From: Clostridiales bacterium
Lineage (GTDB): Bacteria > Bacillota > Clostridia > Oscillospirales > CAG-272
DNA length: 64,000 bases
NCBI GenBank assembly: GCA_012800735.1
Contig: JAAZIU010000013.1
Span: 248,001-312,000 of the forward strand
Reading direction: 5' to 3'
How positions within the stretch are numbered: position 1 is the first letter of the stretch; the number at the start of each line of letters is the position of its first letter. A program made the translations under genes and the position numbers. Shown in pieces: positions 1 through 11,624 of this stretch. Below the pieces are notes generated by a model, which was not told the origin of the DNA, ran no database searches, and saw only the letters and a program-made list of their open reading frames with translations.

Positions 1-1641
1 CATAAGGGCAAGACTGCGGCGGCGTTCGGTTCTTACGGCTGGACAGGCGAGGGAGTGCCTAACATTACCGAACGGCTGAAGCAGCTTCGCTTAAAAGTGC
101 TTGACGGCTTCCGCGTCCGCTTCAAGCCGACCGAAAACGACCTGCTTGACGCTTACGAATACGGTTACGACTTCGGCTGCGCTCTTTACAACAAGGAAAA
201 CGACCGCAAAGCCAAAGGGGAACGCAAACTTGTAAAATGCCTTATCTGCGGGGATATATTTGACGCTTCAATTACCGTTTGTCCCGTATGCGGCGCCGAT
301 AAATCAAATTTCATCGAAGCTGACGACAATATTTCCGGGTTTGTGTCCGATAAAGAACAGATGATCACGATAATCGGCGGAGGCGAGGCTGCATTGGCCG
401 CCGCGAAGGCGGCGCGCGCCCGTTCGAAAAAAGCCCGGATAATTATGATCAGCCGCGAGAAATACCTGCCGTATTACCGTCCTATGCTGACAAAAACCCT
501 TTTGGCGAGCTTTACCGCCGATCAGCTCGGAATCGAGCCGGAAAAATGGTATAAAGACAACGATATCGTTCCGCTGCTGGAAAAAACGGTTAAGAGAATC
601 GATACCGAGAATAAAACCATCGAGCTTGACGACGGAGCCAAATTCAGCTACGACAAGCTTATCTATGCTCTCGGCGCCGAGAACTTTATCCCGCCGATTG
701 CCGGACTTTACAAAGACGGCGCTATTCTCGATAATGTTATTTCAATACGCAGCATTGACGATGCGGCTAAGGTTCGAGAAGCTATTGAAAACGGCGCCAA
801 AAAGGCGGTTGTTATCGGCGGAGGAGTGCTCGGACTTGAGGCTGCGTGGCAGTTGAAATTAGCAAAACTTGACGTTACCGTTCTTGAAACGATGCCCCGG
901 CTGATGCCGCGTCAGCTTGACGAGAGCGCTTCCGAAATCCTGAAAAAGGTAATTGAATCAAAAGAGGTTAGAATAGAGACCGGCGTAAATGTTGCCGCCG
1001 CCATCTCTGATATATTAGCCGACGCAAAGGAATACGGAGCGAAGCTGATAAACACTATATTTAACACAAATTTATTTGATACCGATAAACCTTCCGAAGG
1101 AAATAAGATTCTCGGCGTATTGCTTGAAGACGGCAGAGTCTTCCCCTGCGATCTGCTTATTATTTCGACCGGAGTTCGCGCTGCGGCTGCGATAGCAAAA
1201 GAAGCGGGAATCGACTGCGGACGCGGAGTAACTGTCGACGAGTTCATGAGAACCTCTGCGTCCGACATATTCGCTGCCGGCGATTGCGCGGAATTCAACG
1301 GAGTTAATTATGCGCTTTGGAGCCAGGCTGCTTCCCAGGGTGAAGTCGCCGGAGCAAACGCGGTCGGAGATGAACTTAAATATGAAGCTTCCGGCGGTCC
1401 GGTCAGCTTCAGCGGCTTTGATACTTCACTATTCTCAATAGGCGATAACGGTTTCGATGAGAAAAGAAGTTACCGCACCCTTGAAAGCCGAGACGGCGCA
1501 AGAGGCATTTACGAAAAGTATTACTTTACCGGCGGTCATCTCGTCGGCGCTGTTATAATCGGCGCTGACAAGGTAGTCCCCGTCACAAAAGCGGTTCAGG
1601 CAGGCGCGTCGATCGCCGAAACTGCCGCAATTATCGGCTGA
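1..1641 (+). CDS. C-terminal part of a flavodiiron protein / rubredoxin-like / NAD(P)H:rubredoxin oxidoreductase fusion (5' truncated by window edge)
   Basis: Frame is open from base 1 (HKGKTAAAFGSYGWTGEGVPNITERLKQL = FprA flavodoxin domain end), then CLICGDIF..CPVCG short-spaced rubredoxin-like motif, then FAD/NAD oxidoreductase motifs (IIGGGEAALAAAKAAR, VIGGGVLGLEAA, DIFAAGDCAE). Confidence 0.88.
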   Translation, partial: HKGKTAAAFGSYGWTGEGVPNITERLKQLRLKVLDGFRVRFKPTENDLLDAYEYGYDFGCALYNKENDRKAKGERKLVKCLICGDIFDASITVCPVCGADKSNFIEADDNISGFVSDKEQMITIIGGGEAALAAAKAARARSKKARIIMISREKYLPYYRPMLTKTLLASFTADQLGIEPEKWYKDNDIVPLLEKTVKRIDTENKTIELDDGAKFSYDKLIYALGAENFIPPIAGLYKDGAILDNVISIRSIDDAAKVREAIENGAKKAVVIGGGVLGLEAAWQLKLAKLDVTVLETMPRLMPRQLDESASEILKKVIESKEVRIETGVNVAAAISDILADAKEYGAKLINTIFNTNLFDTDKPSEGNKILGVLLEDGRVFPCDLLIISTGVRAAAAIAKEAGIDCGRGVTVDEFMRTSASDIFAAGDCAEFNGVNYALWSQAASQGEVAGANAVGDELKYEASGGPVSFSGFDTSLFSIGDNGFDEKRSYRTLESRDGARGIYEKYYFTGGHLVGAVIIGADKVVPVTKAVQAGASIAETAAIIG

Positions 1642-1663
1642 AATATATATCCGCAATAAAGAA

Positions 1664-1703
1664 ATAACTCCGCCCTTTGAAAATAAGGGCGGAGTTATCG
1701 TTT
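1664..1703. terminator. Bidirectional intrinsic terminator between convergent genes
   Basis: ATAACTCCGCCCT-TTGAAAATA-AGGGCGGAGTTAT perfect 13-bp stem followed by CGTTTTT. Confidence 0.85.
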
Positions 1704-2171
1704 TTATGATATCAGGGCGGCGAAGCCATAGGTAAGTCCCGTAACTATGAAACCGGCTAATATAACTCCTATTAATATACAGAAGAAAGCATGGCGGAGT
1801 TTCATATTTAAAAATGAAGCTATCATAGCTCCCGTCCATGCCCCGGTTCCGGGCAGCGGAATCGCGATAAAAATAATCAGGCCCAGCGCTTCAATATTTC
1901 CGACGAGACTGCTCTTTTTTATCGCATGATTTTCTATTCTTTCGGCGATTCCTTTTAATCTCTTTGTAGACTTCATCCATTTGAGAACACGCTTCATGAA
2001 AATAAGTATGAAGGGTATAGGAAGCATATTCCCCAGGATGCTCAATACAAAAGAGAGATGCCAATGGAGACCGAGCGCTGCTCCGACGGGGATTGCTCCT
2101 CTTAGTTCGACAACCGGAAGCATCGATATAAAAAAGACCCAAAGAATGTTTTTAAATAAACTCACAGTCAA
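1704..2171 (-). CDS. Small multi-drug export family membrane protein (COG2426-like)
   Basis: VELRGAIPVGAALGL..., hydrophobic, LPGTGAWTGAMIAS motif. Confidence 0.8.
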   Translation of the reverse strand: MTVSLFKNILWVFFISMLPVVELRGAIPVGAALGLHWHLSFVLSILGNMLPIPFILIFMKRVLKWMKSTKRLKGIAERIENHAIKKSSLVGNIEALGLIIFIAIPLPGTGAWTGAMIASFLNMKLRHAFFCILIGVILAGFIVTGLTYGFAALIS

Positions 2172-2237
2172 GGACGATTACCATTATTTACGCCTCGCCG
2201 ACAAAAAGAGTCGGACGCGGGAATTTGTTTTATCGCT

Positions 2238-2897
2238 TTAATCTTCAGTATGACGGGTTTTTTCGCGGTCTGTTTTTCCTTTTAGCAACGGAGAAATTCT
2301 TTTATAGATAATAAAGGTCACCACCGCATCGGCGACTCCTTTTGCAAAAGTAAACGGGACGTTGAAGCAGATAAGACTCTGGAATATGCTCTTCATACCC
2401 GGAAGTATAGCCTGATATGCGGCAAGTATTGTTTTCTCCGGAATAAAGTTGTAATAGAACGGATATACAATAAAGTAGTTCAAAGGCAATGCGGCGGCTG
2501 CCATCAGCAGAGCTCCGGCAAATGCAGCGATGACAGCCCCCTTCTTTGTTTTCTTAAACTTGTATATGATACCGGCAGAACCTACAAATACGGAACCCAA
2601 AAGAAAATTTGAAAGTTCGCCCACAAAGGAAGTGGTTGAAACCGAAGCGTGAAGCAGATTTTTTAGAAACTGGATCATAACGCCGCAGACAGGTCCTAAA
2701 GAAAAGGCGCCTATCAAAGCCGGCAGATCGGAAAAGTCAAACTTTATAAAGGAAGGGATAAGCATCGGAAGCGGAATTTCAATCAGCTGAAGCGCAAAGG
2801 CAGCGGCGGAAAGAATTCCGGTAACCGCGATGTAACGGACATAAATTTTGTTTTTGTCAGAAGCCGGATTTTCGCCGGCGGAATATTTTTCTTTCAT
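2238..2897 (-). CDS. ribU: ECF transporter S component, riboflavin-type (RibU-like)
   Basis: Multi-TM S-component signature (IKFDFSDLPALIGAFSLGPVCGV); preceded by an FMN riboswitch; start chosen at MKEKYSAGE with GAGAGG upstream (the ORF-track start at 2957 overlaps the riboswitch terminator). Confidence 0.82.
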   Translation of the reverse strand: MKEKYSAGENPASDKNKIYVRYIAVTGILSAAAFALQLIEIPLPMLIPSFIKFDFSDLPALIGAFSLGPVCGVMIQFLKNLLHASVSTTSFVGELSNFLLGSVFVGSAGIIYKFKKTKKGAVIAAFAGALLMAAAALPLNYFIVYPFYYNFIPEKTILAAYQAILPGMKSIFQSLICFNVPFTFAKGVADAVVTFIIYKRISPLLKGKTDREKTRHTED

Positions 2898-2955
2898 TTG
2901 TAACCTCTCAAAATCATAAAAACAAGACTGATTTGAGAGATCAACGCTTTTTTGC

Positions 2956-2989
2956 AAAAAAACGTCCCTTCTATTTTGACTGAAGGGAC
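2956..2989 (-). terminator. Intrinsic terminator of the FMN riboswitch expression platform
   Basis: Minus strand GTCCCTTC-AGTCAAAATA-GAAGGGAC followed by GTTTTTTTG. Confidence 0.8.
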
Positions 2990-3021
2990 AGCGTTATTGC
3001 ATAGCGGTTAGGCTATATATC

Positions 3022-3215
3022 GTCGATCTTTTTCATCCGGACTTTGATTTCATCCCGGTAAACCGGAATCAAATCTCCCAATCGGGAACCGTCGGTCAGG
3101 GAATCTCACCCTGTCGGCTGGAATTAAGCTGTCAACTCAACTGTGTTAAAGTTGATAGCTAAATTCAGTTAACGGACTATACCGCCGGTGTGGAATCACA
3201 CCACCCTCAAAGTCG
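3022..3215 (-). promoter_or_regulatory. FMN riboswitch (RFN element)
   Basis: Minus strand contains GTGGTGTGATTCCACACCGGCGGTATAGTCCG, CAGGGTGAGATTCCCTGACCGACGGT and AAAGTCCGGATGAAAAAGATCG, the hallmark RFN segments in order. Confidence 0.93.
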
Positions 3216-3272
3216 GCCGGCGGAGCTATAAAGCCCCGCCAGGCATACGATTATTCAGTTTTAAATATCGAA

Positions 3273-4478
3273 TTATTCGATAATCTCGGTAACGAGGCCG
3301 GAGCCGATGGTGCGGCCGCCTTCGCGGATGGCGAAGCGGAGCTGAGGCTGCATGGCGATCGGGGAGATCAGCTGAACGGTAATGTCAACGTCGTCGCCGG
3401 GTCTTGCCATTTCGGTGCCCTCAGGAAGAGAGATGGTTCCGGTAACGTCGGTGGTTCTGAAATAGAACTGCGGACGATAACCGTCGAAGAAAGGCTTGGA
3501 ACGGCCACCTTCCTTTTCGGTAAGAACGTAAACGTGACCGACGAACTTGGTATACGGCTTGATTGTGCCGGGTTTGCAGATGACCTGACCGCGCTCGATA
3601 TCGGTCTTGGCAACGCCGCGGAGAAGGATTCCGACGTTATCGCCTGCCTCGGCGTAGTCGAGGATCTTGCGGAACATCTCAACGCCGGTTACAACGGAAG
3701 ATCTGGATTCGGGACGAATTCCGACGATTTCGATCGGGTCGCCGACTTTTACGGTACCGCGCTCAACTCTGCCGGTAGCGACGGTGCCGCGGCCGGAGAT
3801 GGAGAATACGTCCTCAACGGGCATAAGGAAAGGCATGTCGGTCTTACGTGCGGGAGTCGGGATGAATTCGTCGACTTCAGCCATAAGTTCGCGGATAGCA
3901 GAATAAACATCGGCGTTCGGATCCGTCTCGGTGGCGAGCAGAGCTTCACGGGCGGAGCCGCGGACTATAGGAGCGTTGTCGCCGTCGTAATCATAAGCGG
4001 AGAGCAGATCGCGGACTTCCATCTCAACGAGGTCGATGAGCTCTTCGTCGTCAACAAGGTCAACCTTGTTAAGGAAAACGACGATAGCCGGAACGTTTAC
4101 CTGACGGGCGAGCAGAACGTGCTCGCGGGTCTGCTGCAGCGGACCGTCGGAAGCAGCGACGACGAGGATAGCGCCGTCCATCTGAGCTGCGCCGGTAATC
4201 ATGTTTTTGATGTAGTCGGCGTGGCCGGGGCAGTCAACGTGAGCATAGTGACGATTTTCAGTCTCATACTCGACGTGGGTGGTGTTGATTGTGATTCCAC
4301 GGGCCTTCTCTTCGGGAGCCTTATCGATCTGGTCATAACGAAGAGCCTTAACTTGATCGTCACCCATAGAGAGTACTTTGGTGATAGCAGCGGTCAGGGT
4401 GGTTTTACCATGGTCGACGTGACCGATGGTACCGATGTTAACGTGAGGCCTGGTGCGTTCGAAATGTTGCTTTGCCAT
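3273..4478 (-). CDS. tuf: Elongation factor Tu
   Basis: [33 protein letters not shown]..., full length 401 aa. Confidence 0.98.
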   Translation of the reverse strand: MAKQHFERTRPHVNIGTIGHVDHGKTTLTAAITKVLSMGDDQVKALRYDQIDKAPEEKARGITINTTHVEYETENRHYAHVDCPGHADYIKNMITGAAQMDGAILVVAASDGPLQQTREHVLLARQVNVPAIVVFLNKVDLVDDEELIDLVEMEVRDLLSAYDYDGDNAPIVRGSAREALLATETDPNADVYSAIRELMAEVDEFIPTPARKTDMPFLMPVEDVFSISGRGTVATGRVERGTVKVGDPIEIVGIRPESRSSVVTGVEMFRKILDYAEAGDNVGILLRGVAKTDIERGQVICKPGTIKPYTKFVGHVYVLTEKEGGRSKPFFDGYRPQFYFRTTDVTGTISLPEGTEMARPGDDVDITVQLISPIAMQPQLRFAIREGGRTIGSGLVTEIIE

Positions 4479-4561
4479 GGTTAAATTCCTCCGGTAATTT
4501 ATTTCTTTTTGTTAGGTAATTAAATTACTGTATATAAGATATTTTATATCGGGGCAGATGC

Positions 4562-6631
4562 TTATCTGCGTTCGCCCATGATATTTTCCATAACGGATTT
4601 GGGAACCTCCTGGAAAGTGGAGGGTTCCATTGAGTATACGCCGCGTCCCTGTGTGCAGGAACGGAGCTCGGTTGCATATCCGAACATCTCGGAGAGCGGA
4701 ACGTGACAGGTTATCTGTTGTCCGCCGGATATGGCCTCCATCGTATCGATGCGGCCGCGGCGAGAGTTAAGATCGCCGATGACCTCGCCCATATAGTCGT
4801 CGGGAGTAATCACGACAACCTTCATTATCGGCTCGATAAGAACCGGATCGGCTTTCTGCATTGCTTCCTTGAATGCCATTGAACCGGCTATCTTGAAAGC
4901 GTTTTCAGACGAGTCGACTTCATGGTAAGAACCGCCGGTTAAGGTCACCTTTACGTCAACTACGTTGTAGCCAGCGATGACACCTGACAGCATTGCGCCG
5001 CGGACACCCTCGTCAACAGACGGGATAAATTCCTTAGGTATATCGCCGCCGACAACCTTGTCGACAAACTCATAGCCTTTGTCGGGATTCGGCTCGATTG
5101 TAATAATCGCATGACCGTATTGACCTTTGCCGCCGGACTGACGCACATATTTCGAGTTGGATTCGGCGGAACGACGAATCGTTTCTCTGTAAGAAACCTG
5201 AGGTCTTCCGACGTTGGCTTCAACCTTAAATTCGCGGAGAAGTCTCTCGACGATAATCTGAAGATGAAGCTCGCCCATGCCGGCTATTATGGTCTGTCCG
5301 GTCTCCTGATCGGTATAAGCCTTAAAAGTGGGATCCTCTTCGGCTAACTTGCCGAGAGCTACATCCATCTTTTCCTGACCTGCTTTGGTCTTCGGCTCTA
5401 TCGCGACGCGGATGACCGGTTCCGGAAATACCATCGACTCAAGAACTATTGGTGATTTTTCATCGCAGAAAGTATCGCCGGTCGTGGTATTTTTGGTTGA
5501 GACAAGAGCTGCGATATCGCCGGCATATACCGTTTCGATATCGGTGCGCTCGTTTGAATGCATAAGAAGTATTCTTCCGGCGCGCTCGTTCTTGTTCTTG
5601 GATGAATTAAAGATTGTATCACCGGCTGATATCGAACCGGAATAAACTCTGAAGAAACAGAGACGTCCGACATAAGGGTCGGTCATTATCTTAAACGCAA
5701 GAGCGGAAAAGGGTTGTTCGTCGCTTGACAGACGCGTTATCTCCTCACCTGTATCCGGATCGGTACCGATGACCGGCGGGATATCGAGGGGAGACGGCAT
5801 GTAGTCAATCATCGCGTCGAGCAGCTTCTGAACGCCTTTGTTGCGGTATGAAGTGCCGCAGACAACCGGTACTATCTTTGAGGCTATCGTTTCCTTGCGT
5901 ATGGCGGCTTTGAGCTCTTCTATCGTCGGCTCTTCGCCGGCGCAATATTTTTCGAAAAGCAACTCATCGTTTTCAGATACGATTTCGACCAAACTTGCGC
6001 GGTAACGTTTCGCTTCTTCAAGCATATCCTCCGGGATCGGCTCGACCTTCATATCCTTGCCTAAATCGTCGTAATAGATGACGGCGTTCATCTGAATGAG
6101 GTCGATAATTCCTCTGAAATCTTCCTCTTTCCCGATGGGAAGCTGAATCGGAACCGGATTTGTCTTAAGACGCTCGCGCATCATGTCGACAACGCGAAGG
6201 AAGTTCGCTCCCATAATGTCCATTTTGTTGACATATGCCATACGGGGAACCTTGAACTGGTCGGCCTGACGCCATACCGTTTCAGACTGGGGTTCAACGC
6301 CGCCTTTGGCGCAGAGCACGCAGACGGCTCCGTCAAGGACTCGCAGTGAGCGCTCGACTTCAACGGTGAAGTCAACGTGTCCGGGAGTGTCGATGATATT
6401 GATCCGGTGATCTTTCCAATAGCAGGTGGTAGCTGCGGAAGTTATGGTTATGCCGCGCTCCTGCTCTTCTTCCATCCAGTCCATGGTGGCTGCGCCGTCA
6501 TGAACTTCGCCCATTTTGTGAACCTGTCCGGTGTAGAACAGGATACGTTCGGTCGTAGTTGTTTTTCCGGCATCGATATGTGCCATTATACCGATGTTGC
6601 GGTAAGTTTCCAGCGGATATTCTCTTGGCAT
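4562..6631 (-). CDS. fusA: Elongation factor G
   Basis: [35 protein letters not shown]..., 689 aa. Confidence 0.98.
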   Translation of the reverse strand: MPREYPLETYRNIGIMAHIDAGKTTTTERILFYTGQVHKMGEVHDGAATMDWMEEEQERGITITSAATTCYWKDHRINIIDTPGHVDFTVEVERSLRVLDGAVCVLCAKGGVEPQSETVWRQADQFKVPRMAYVNKMDIMGANFLRVVDMMRERLKTNPVPIQLPIGKEEDFRGIIDLIQMNAVIYYDDLGKDMKVEPIPEDMLEEAKRYRASLVEIVSENDELLFEKYCAGEEPTIEELKAAIRKETIASKIVPVVCGTSYRNKGVQKLLDAMIDYMPSPLDIPPVIGTDPDTGEEITRLSSDEQPFSALAFKIMTDPYVGRLCFFRVYSGSISAGDTIFNSSKNKNERAGRILLMHSNERTDIETVYAGDIAALVSTKNTTTGDTFCDEKSPIVLESMVFPEPVIRVAIEPKTKAGQEKMDVALGKLAEEDPTFKAYTDQETGQTIIAGMGELHLQIIVERLLREFKVEANVGRPQVSYRETIRRSAESNSKYVRQSGGKGQYGHAIITIEPNPDKGYEFVDKVVGGDIPKEFIPSVDEGVRGAMLSGVIAGYNVVDVKVTLTGGSYHEVDSSENAFKIAGSMAFKEAMQKADPVLIEPIMKVVVITPDDYMGEVIGDLNSRRGRIDTMEAISGGQQITCHVPLSEMFGYATELRSCTQGRGVYSMEPSTFQEVPKSVMENIMGERR

Positions 6632-6679
6632 CTTTCGCTTTCTTTCTGTTGTGCTGTTTTAATCAGAAATTGAGAAAAC

Positions 6680-7150
6680 TCAATATCTGTAATGCGCGAA
6701 GGCCTTGTTCGCCTCGGCCATTCTGTGCATTTCTTCTTTTCTCTTGACTGCACCGCCGGTGCTGTTCATAGCGTCAAGAATTTCTGCGGCAAGACGCCCG
6801 GACATTGTTCGTTCGGAGCGCTGACGCGCGAAATCGGTGAGCCAGCGGAGTCCGAGTGTCTGACGGCGATCCGGACGGACTTCCATCGGAACCTGGTAGT
6901 TGGCGCCGCCTACTCGGCGAGCCTTTACTTCCAGAGCCGGCATTACGTTTTCAAGGGCAGCCTGGAAAGCTTCGAGAGCGTTTTTACCGCTCTTTGCTTC
7001 AACTTCGTTGAAAGCTTCGTAAACGATCTTCTGAGCTATGCCCTTCTTGCCGTCGTACATAACTTTGTTTACCAGTCTTGTGACCAACTGAGAATTATAC
7101 ACGGGATCCGGCAGAACTTCTCTTTTCGAGATTTTACCTCTTCTCGGCAT
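6680..7150 (-). CDS. rpsG: 30S ribosomal protein S7
   Basis: [40 protein letters not shown]... Confidence 0.98.
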   Translation of the reverse strand: MPRRGKISKREVLPDPVYNSQLVTRLVNKVMYDGKKGIAQKIVYEAFNEVEAKSGKNALEAFQAALENVMPALEVKARRVGGANYQVPMEVRPDRRQTLGLRWLTDFARQRSERTMSGRLAAEILDAMNSTGGAVKRKEEMHRMAEANKAFAHYRY

Positions 7151-7340
7151 ATCGTATTCCCTCCTTCATTAATTATTGATGAGATCACAGGTACTCGAAA
7201 TTTTACTTCCGTCGATGTATGCAGAGCGTCCCGTTTTTATATGCAATGTAACAACGCACTAATTAAATCGGGAAACCACTTTGTTTTAACATCGAAAATG
7301 TGAATCTGCGGCGCTTTGCCGTATTCACTGATACCGCTGA

Positions 7341-7763
7341 TTATTTCTTCGCGGCTTTCGGACGCTTGACTCCGTATTTGGAGCGGCTCTGCATCCGTCC
7401 CTGAACGCCCTGAGCGTCGAGCATTCCGCGAATGATATGGTAGCGGACACCGGGGACGTCACGAACACGGCCGCCGCGAATCATTACGACGGAGTGCTCC
7501 TGAAGATTATGCCCGATTCCCGGGATATAAACTGTCGCTTCTATGCCGTTGGTAAGACGCACACGGGCGATTTTACGCATGGCGGAGTTAGGCTTTTTCG
7601 GTCCTCTGGTGCCGACCATGGTGCATACGCCGCGCTTTTGCGGTGATCTTGTGTCAGTCATACGGTTGGTAAGCGAGTTGAAGCCCTGCTGCAAAGCGAG
7701 CGACTTCGACTTATAGACCGGTTTCTGGCGTCCTTGTCTAACCAGCTGGTTAAAAGTTGGCAT
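7341..7763 (-). CDS. rpsL: 30S ribosomal protein S12
   Basis: [21 protein letters not shown]...; ATG at 7763..7761 preceded by AAGGAGG; the 7901 ORF-track start is too far upstream. Confidence 0.98.
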   Translation of the reverse strand: MPTFNQLVRQGRQKPVYKSKSLALQQGFNSLTNRMTDTRSPQKRGVCTMVGTRGPKKPNSAMRKIARVRLTNGIEATVYIPGIGHNLQEHSVVMIRGGRVRDVPGVRYHIIRGMLDAQGVQGRMQSRSKYGVKRPKAAKK

Positions 7764-8037
7764 TAATTCAACCTCCTTCTTCAAATAATGCGTGTTACGG
7801 GATTTGCTGTTTATATTACAGGCTTGTTCGGCAGCGGAAGGCGAACTCCCGCTGCCGCGAGCCGATAACATACACTGTATTATAACACTTTTAGCGGGCA
7901 TTTGTCAAGCAATAGCCCAAAGATTTACATTAATTTCACAGAAGACAATCAATGATTACGCGGCTTTTCTCACACGCATAAAGCATCGGCGCCTTCGTTT
8001 CGGCGACATCTGTCTGTAAGGCAATAACTTAGAACTT

Positions 8038-11000
8038 TCATTCTTCGAACTCGTCCGACAGATTCATCATTGAGTCTACCTTTTCGACCTCGATATTTCT
8101 GTAGTATTCCATACCGGTTCCGGCCGGGATAAGCTTGCCTATTATGACGTTTTCTTTTAAGCCGAGCAAGTTGTCTACCTTGCCGTGGATAGCGGCTTCG
8201 GTAAGTACCTTTGTCGTCTCCTGGAATGACGCGGCGGAGAGGAAGGATTCGGTCATCAGCGCAGCTTTGGTAATACCAAGCAGGATACGCGAACCGACGG
8301 CTTCCTTGAGCGGTTCTCCGTCTTCGCGTACCTCTCCCGACTCATTGCGGAAAGCTATGGCGGCATTCGAATCGTTGTATTCGTTTATATTGACGGTTGA
8401 GCCGACAAGCATATCGGTGTCGCCTGATGATTCTATTCTGACTTTCCTTGTCATCTGGCGGGCAATGACTTCAATATGGCGGTCGTTGATGCCGATAGAC
8501 TGGCTTGCGTAAACCTTCTGAACTTCTTTGATTATATATTCATATACCGCCTCAAGACCGTTAATGCGAAGTATATCAGCCGGATAAAGCTGACCTTCGG
8601 TAAGCGCCTGACCCTTTTCGACATAATCGCCTTCTTTTACCAACAGTATCATGTCGTAAATTGTCGGGATATTGACCGTTTCGCCTGTTTCTTCGTTTGT
8701 GATGACTATCGTACGGGTCTTTTTTATCTCCTCTATGCTTACGACACCGGCTATATCCGCCATAAGGGCGTTGTGCTTCGGACGCCGCGCTTCGAAGACT
8801 TCTTCGACGCGGGGAAGACCCTGAGTGATATCCTTTCCGGCAACGCCGCCGGTATGGAAGTTACGCAATGTCAGCTGTGTGCCCGGCTCGCCGATGGACT
8901 GAGCGGCTATGATGCCGACCGCCTCGCCCATATTTATGGCTTTGCCGGTCGCAAGGTCAGAGCCGTAGCAATGGGCGCAGACGCCGTTGCGAGATTTGCA
9001 GTAAAGTATCGATCTTACCTTTGCGCGGGTAACGCCGGCTTTCTCAGCCTTTGCGGCAAGTTCGGGAGTACAGAGGGTGCCGTCCGGGATAATGACTTCG
9101 CCGGTATTGGGATCGATTACATCGCCTAAAACATAGCGTCCGGAAATCCTGTTGCGGAAACTTTCGATAATCGTTTTGTTATCGGCTTCATCGATGAGTT
9201 CCTCAATATCGAGTCCTTCAACGGTACCGCAATCCTCCTCGCGAACAATTACCTCCTGCGACACGTCCACGAGACGTCTTGTAAGATAACCTGAGTCCGC
9301 CGTCTTGAGCGCCGTATCGGAAAGCGCCTTACGAGCGCCGCGCGCTGCGGTGAAGTATTCGAGTATCTTCAGCCCTTCGCGGAAGTTGGATTTTATCGGT
9401 ATTTCGATGGTCTTACCGGTCGCGGTATACATAAGTCCGCGCATACCGGCGAGCTGACGCATCTGCGTCATGCTTCCTCGCGCGCCGGAGTCGGCCATCA
9501 TCTTGATGGGATTGTATTTATTGAAATGATTCTGGAGCGCGGTTGTTATCGCATCGGTGGTTTTTTCCCATTCCTTGATTACGTTGTTATAGCGCTCCCC
9601 CTCGTCGAGAAGACCGTTCTGATACTGCTCATATATCTTATCTACTTCTTTTTCGCTTTTTTCGATAAGGCTGTGTTTTTCCGGAGGAATGGTAATGTCT
9701 GCGATCGAGATTGAAATTGCAGCGAGGGTGCAGTATTTATAACCGGTCGCTTTGACTTTGTCGAGTACTTCGACTGTCGTTGATACTCCCTTGTGCTTGA
9801 TGCAGCGGTCGATTACTTCCGCCAACAGCTTCATGGTTGCCGGTTCGGTTATCTCAAGGTCGAGCCGGCGTTCCGGATCGGTGCGATCGACGAAACCTAA
9901 ATCCTGCGGGATATTGTAGTTGAAAATCAACTGTCCCATCGTTGCGTCGATAATACCGGAATATTCAACTCCGTCGATTACCATGGTCCGGCGCACCTTT
10001 ATCGGCGCATGCAGACCGATAAGACGCTGATCATAAGCCATACAGGCTTCGTCGTAATCGCGGAATACCTTTCCCTCTCCAACCTCGCCCGGGCGGCTTA
10101 TTGTAAGGTAATAGGAACCGAGTACCATGTCCTGAGACGGGATGGTAACTGCGCGGCCGTCAGCGGGTTTAAGCAGGTTATTTGCCGAAAGCATGAGGAA
10201 ACGAGCCTCTGCCTGCGCCTCGGCGGAGAGCGGTACATGGACCGGCATCTGGTCGCCGTCAAAGTCGGCGTTGAAAGCGGTACAGACGAGGGGATGCAAT
10301 TTTATGGCTTTACCTTCAACAAGTACCGGCTCAAAAGCCTGAATCGAAAGACGGTGGAGGGTAGGAGCGCGGTTTAAAAGCACCGGATGCTCCTTTATTA
10401 CGACTTCAAGAGCGTCCCAGACCGCCGGATCGACTCTTTCGACCTTCTTCTTTGCGTCTTTTATATTGGAAGCTTTCTGAGATTCCACCAGCCGCTTCAT
10501 AACAAAAGGTTTGAACAGCTCAAGCGCCATTTCCTTCGGCAGACCGCACTGATAGAACTTAAGATCCGGACCTACCACTATAACCGAACGACCGGAATAG
10601 TCGACTCGCTTTCCGAGCAGATTCTGGCGGAAGCGTCCCTGTTTTCCCCTGAGCATCTCGGAGAGAGATTTCAGCGGGCGGTTGTTCGGACCGGTAACCG
10701 GCTTGCCGCGGCGACCGTTGTCGATAAGCGCGTCAACGGCTTCCTGCAGCATACGTTTTTCGTTGCGTATGATTATATCGGGAGCGCGGAGATCAAGCAG
10801 GCGGTGAAGACGGTTGTTGCGATTGATGACACGACGGTAAAGGTCGTTTAAATCAGACGAGGCGAAGCGGCCGCCGTCAAGCTGTACCATCGGGCGGAGT
10901 TTCGGAGGAATAACCGGAATGACATCCAGAATCATCCATTCCGGCTTGTTTCCGGATCTGCGGAAGGCTTCGACAACCTCAAGTCTTTTTATTATACGAA

Positions 11001-11607
11001 GCTTTTTCTGACCGGTGGCTTCAAGAAGATCATTTTGAAGCTTCTTTGAAAGCGCCGGTATATCTATCTGCGAAAGCAGCTCTTTTATCGCTTCGGCGCC
11101 CATGCCGACGCGGAAGCTATCCTCGTATCTTTCGTAATACATCCGAAATTCCCGCTCATCGAACGCCTGATGCTTCTCAAGCGGGGTATCGCCGGGATCT
11201 ATAACGATATACTGCGCGAAATAAAGCACCCTCTCAAGCACTCTCGGAGAGATATCGAGCAGAAGCCCCATCCTTGAGGGTATGGCGCGAAAATACCAGA
11301 TGTGAGAAACCGGCGCGGCAAGATCGATATGACCCATGCGCTCACGGCGTACTTTCTTTGAGGTTACTTCAACGCCGCATTTTTCGCAGATTTTGCCTTT
11401 ATAGCGAACTCGCTTGTATTTTCCGCAGAGGCATTCCCAGTCTTTTGTCGGACCGAAGATACGCTCGCAGAAAAGTCCGTCGCGCTCCGGCTTAAGGGTA
11501 CGATAATTTATTGTTTCAGGTTTGCGGACTTCCCCGTATGACCAGGAACGGATCATCTCCGGAGAAGCCAAACCGATTTTAATAGAATCAAACATATTGT
11601 GTTCCAA
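8038..11607 (-). CDS. rpoC: DNA-directed RNA polymerase subunit beta'
   Basis: NADFDGDQM catalytic motif, zinc ribbon [20 protein letters not shown]; start may be the internal MFDSIKIG. Confidence 0.98.
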   Translation of the reverse strand: MEHNMFDSIKIGLASPEMIRSWSYGEVRKPETINYRTLKPERDGLFCERIFGPTKDWECLCGKYKRVRYKGKICEKCGVEVTSKKVRRERMGHIDLAAPVSHIWYFRAIPSRMGLLLDISPRVLERVLYFAQYIVIDPGDTPLEKHQAFDEREFRMYYERYEDSFRVGMGAEAIKELLSQIDIPALSKKLQNDLLEATGQKKLRIIKRLEVVEAFRRSGNKPEWMILDVIPVIPPKLRPMVQLDGGRFASSDLNDLYRRVINRNNRLHRLLDLRAPDIIIRNEKRMLQEAVDALIDNGRRGKPVTGPNNRPLKSLSEMLRGKQGRFRQNLLGKRVDYSGRSVIVVGPDLKFYQCGLPKEMALELFKPFVMKRLVESQKASNIKDAKKKVERVDPAVWDALEVVIKEHPVLLNRAPTLHRLSIQAFEPVLVEGKAIKLHPLVCTAFNADFDGDQMPVHVPLSAEAQAEARFLMLSANNLLKPADGRAVTIPSQDMVLGSYYLTISRPGEVGEGKVFRDYDEACMAYDQRLIGLHAPIKVRRTMVIDGVEYSGIIDATMGQLIFNYNIPQDLGFVDRTDPERRLDLEITEPATMKLLAEVIDRCIKHKGVSTTVEVLDKVKATGYKYCTLAAISISIADITIPPEKHSLIEKSEKEVDKIYEQYQNGLLDEGERYNNVIKEWEKTTDAITTALQNHFNKYNPIKMMADSGARGSMTQMRQLAGMRGLMYTATGKTIEIPIKSNFREGLKILEYFTAARGARKALSDTALKTADSGYLTRRLVDVSQEVIVREEDCGTVEGLDIEELIDEADNKTIIESFRNRISGRYVLGDVIDPNTGEVIIPDGTLCTPELAAKAEKAGVTRAKVRSILYCKSRNGVCAHCYGSDLATGKAINMGEAVGIIAAQSIGEPGTQLTLRNFHTGGVAGKDITQGLPRVEEVFEARRPKHNALMADIAGVVSIEEIKKTRTIVITNEETGETVNIPTIYDMILLVKEGDYVEKGQALTEGQLYPADILRINGLEAVYEYIIKEVQKVYASQSIGINDRHIEVIARQMTRKVRIESSGDTDMLVGSTVNINEYNDSNAAIAFRNESGEVREDGEPLKEAVGSRILLGITKAALMTESFLSAASFQETTKVLTEAAIHGKVDNLLGLKENVIIGKLIPAGTGMEYYRNIEVEKVDSMMNLSDEFEE

Positions 11608-11624
11608 AGCTTATCCTTTCCCCG

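Noticed and set aside
3534-4484. 316-aa plus-strand ORF
   Set aside because: Entirely antisense to tuf; a product of codon bias in a highly expressed gene, no plausible protein features.
6692-7303. 203-aa plus-strand ORF
   Set aside because: Antisense to rpsG.
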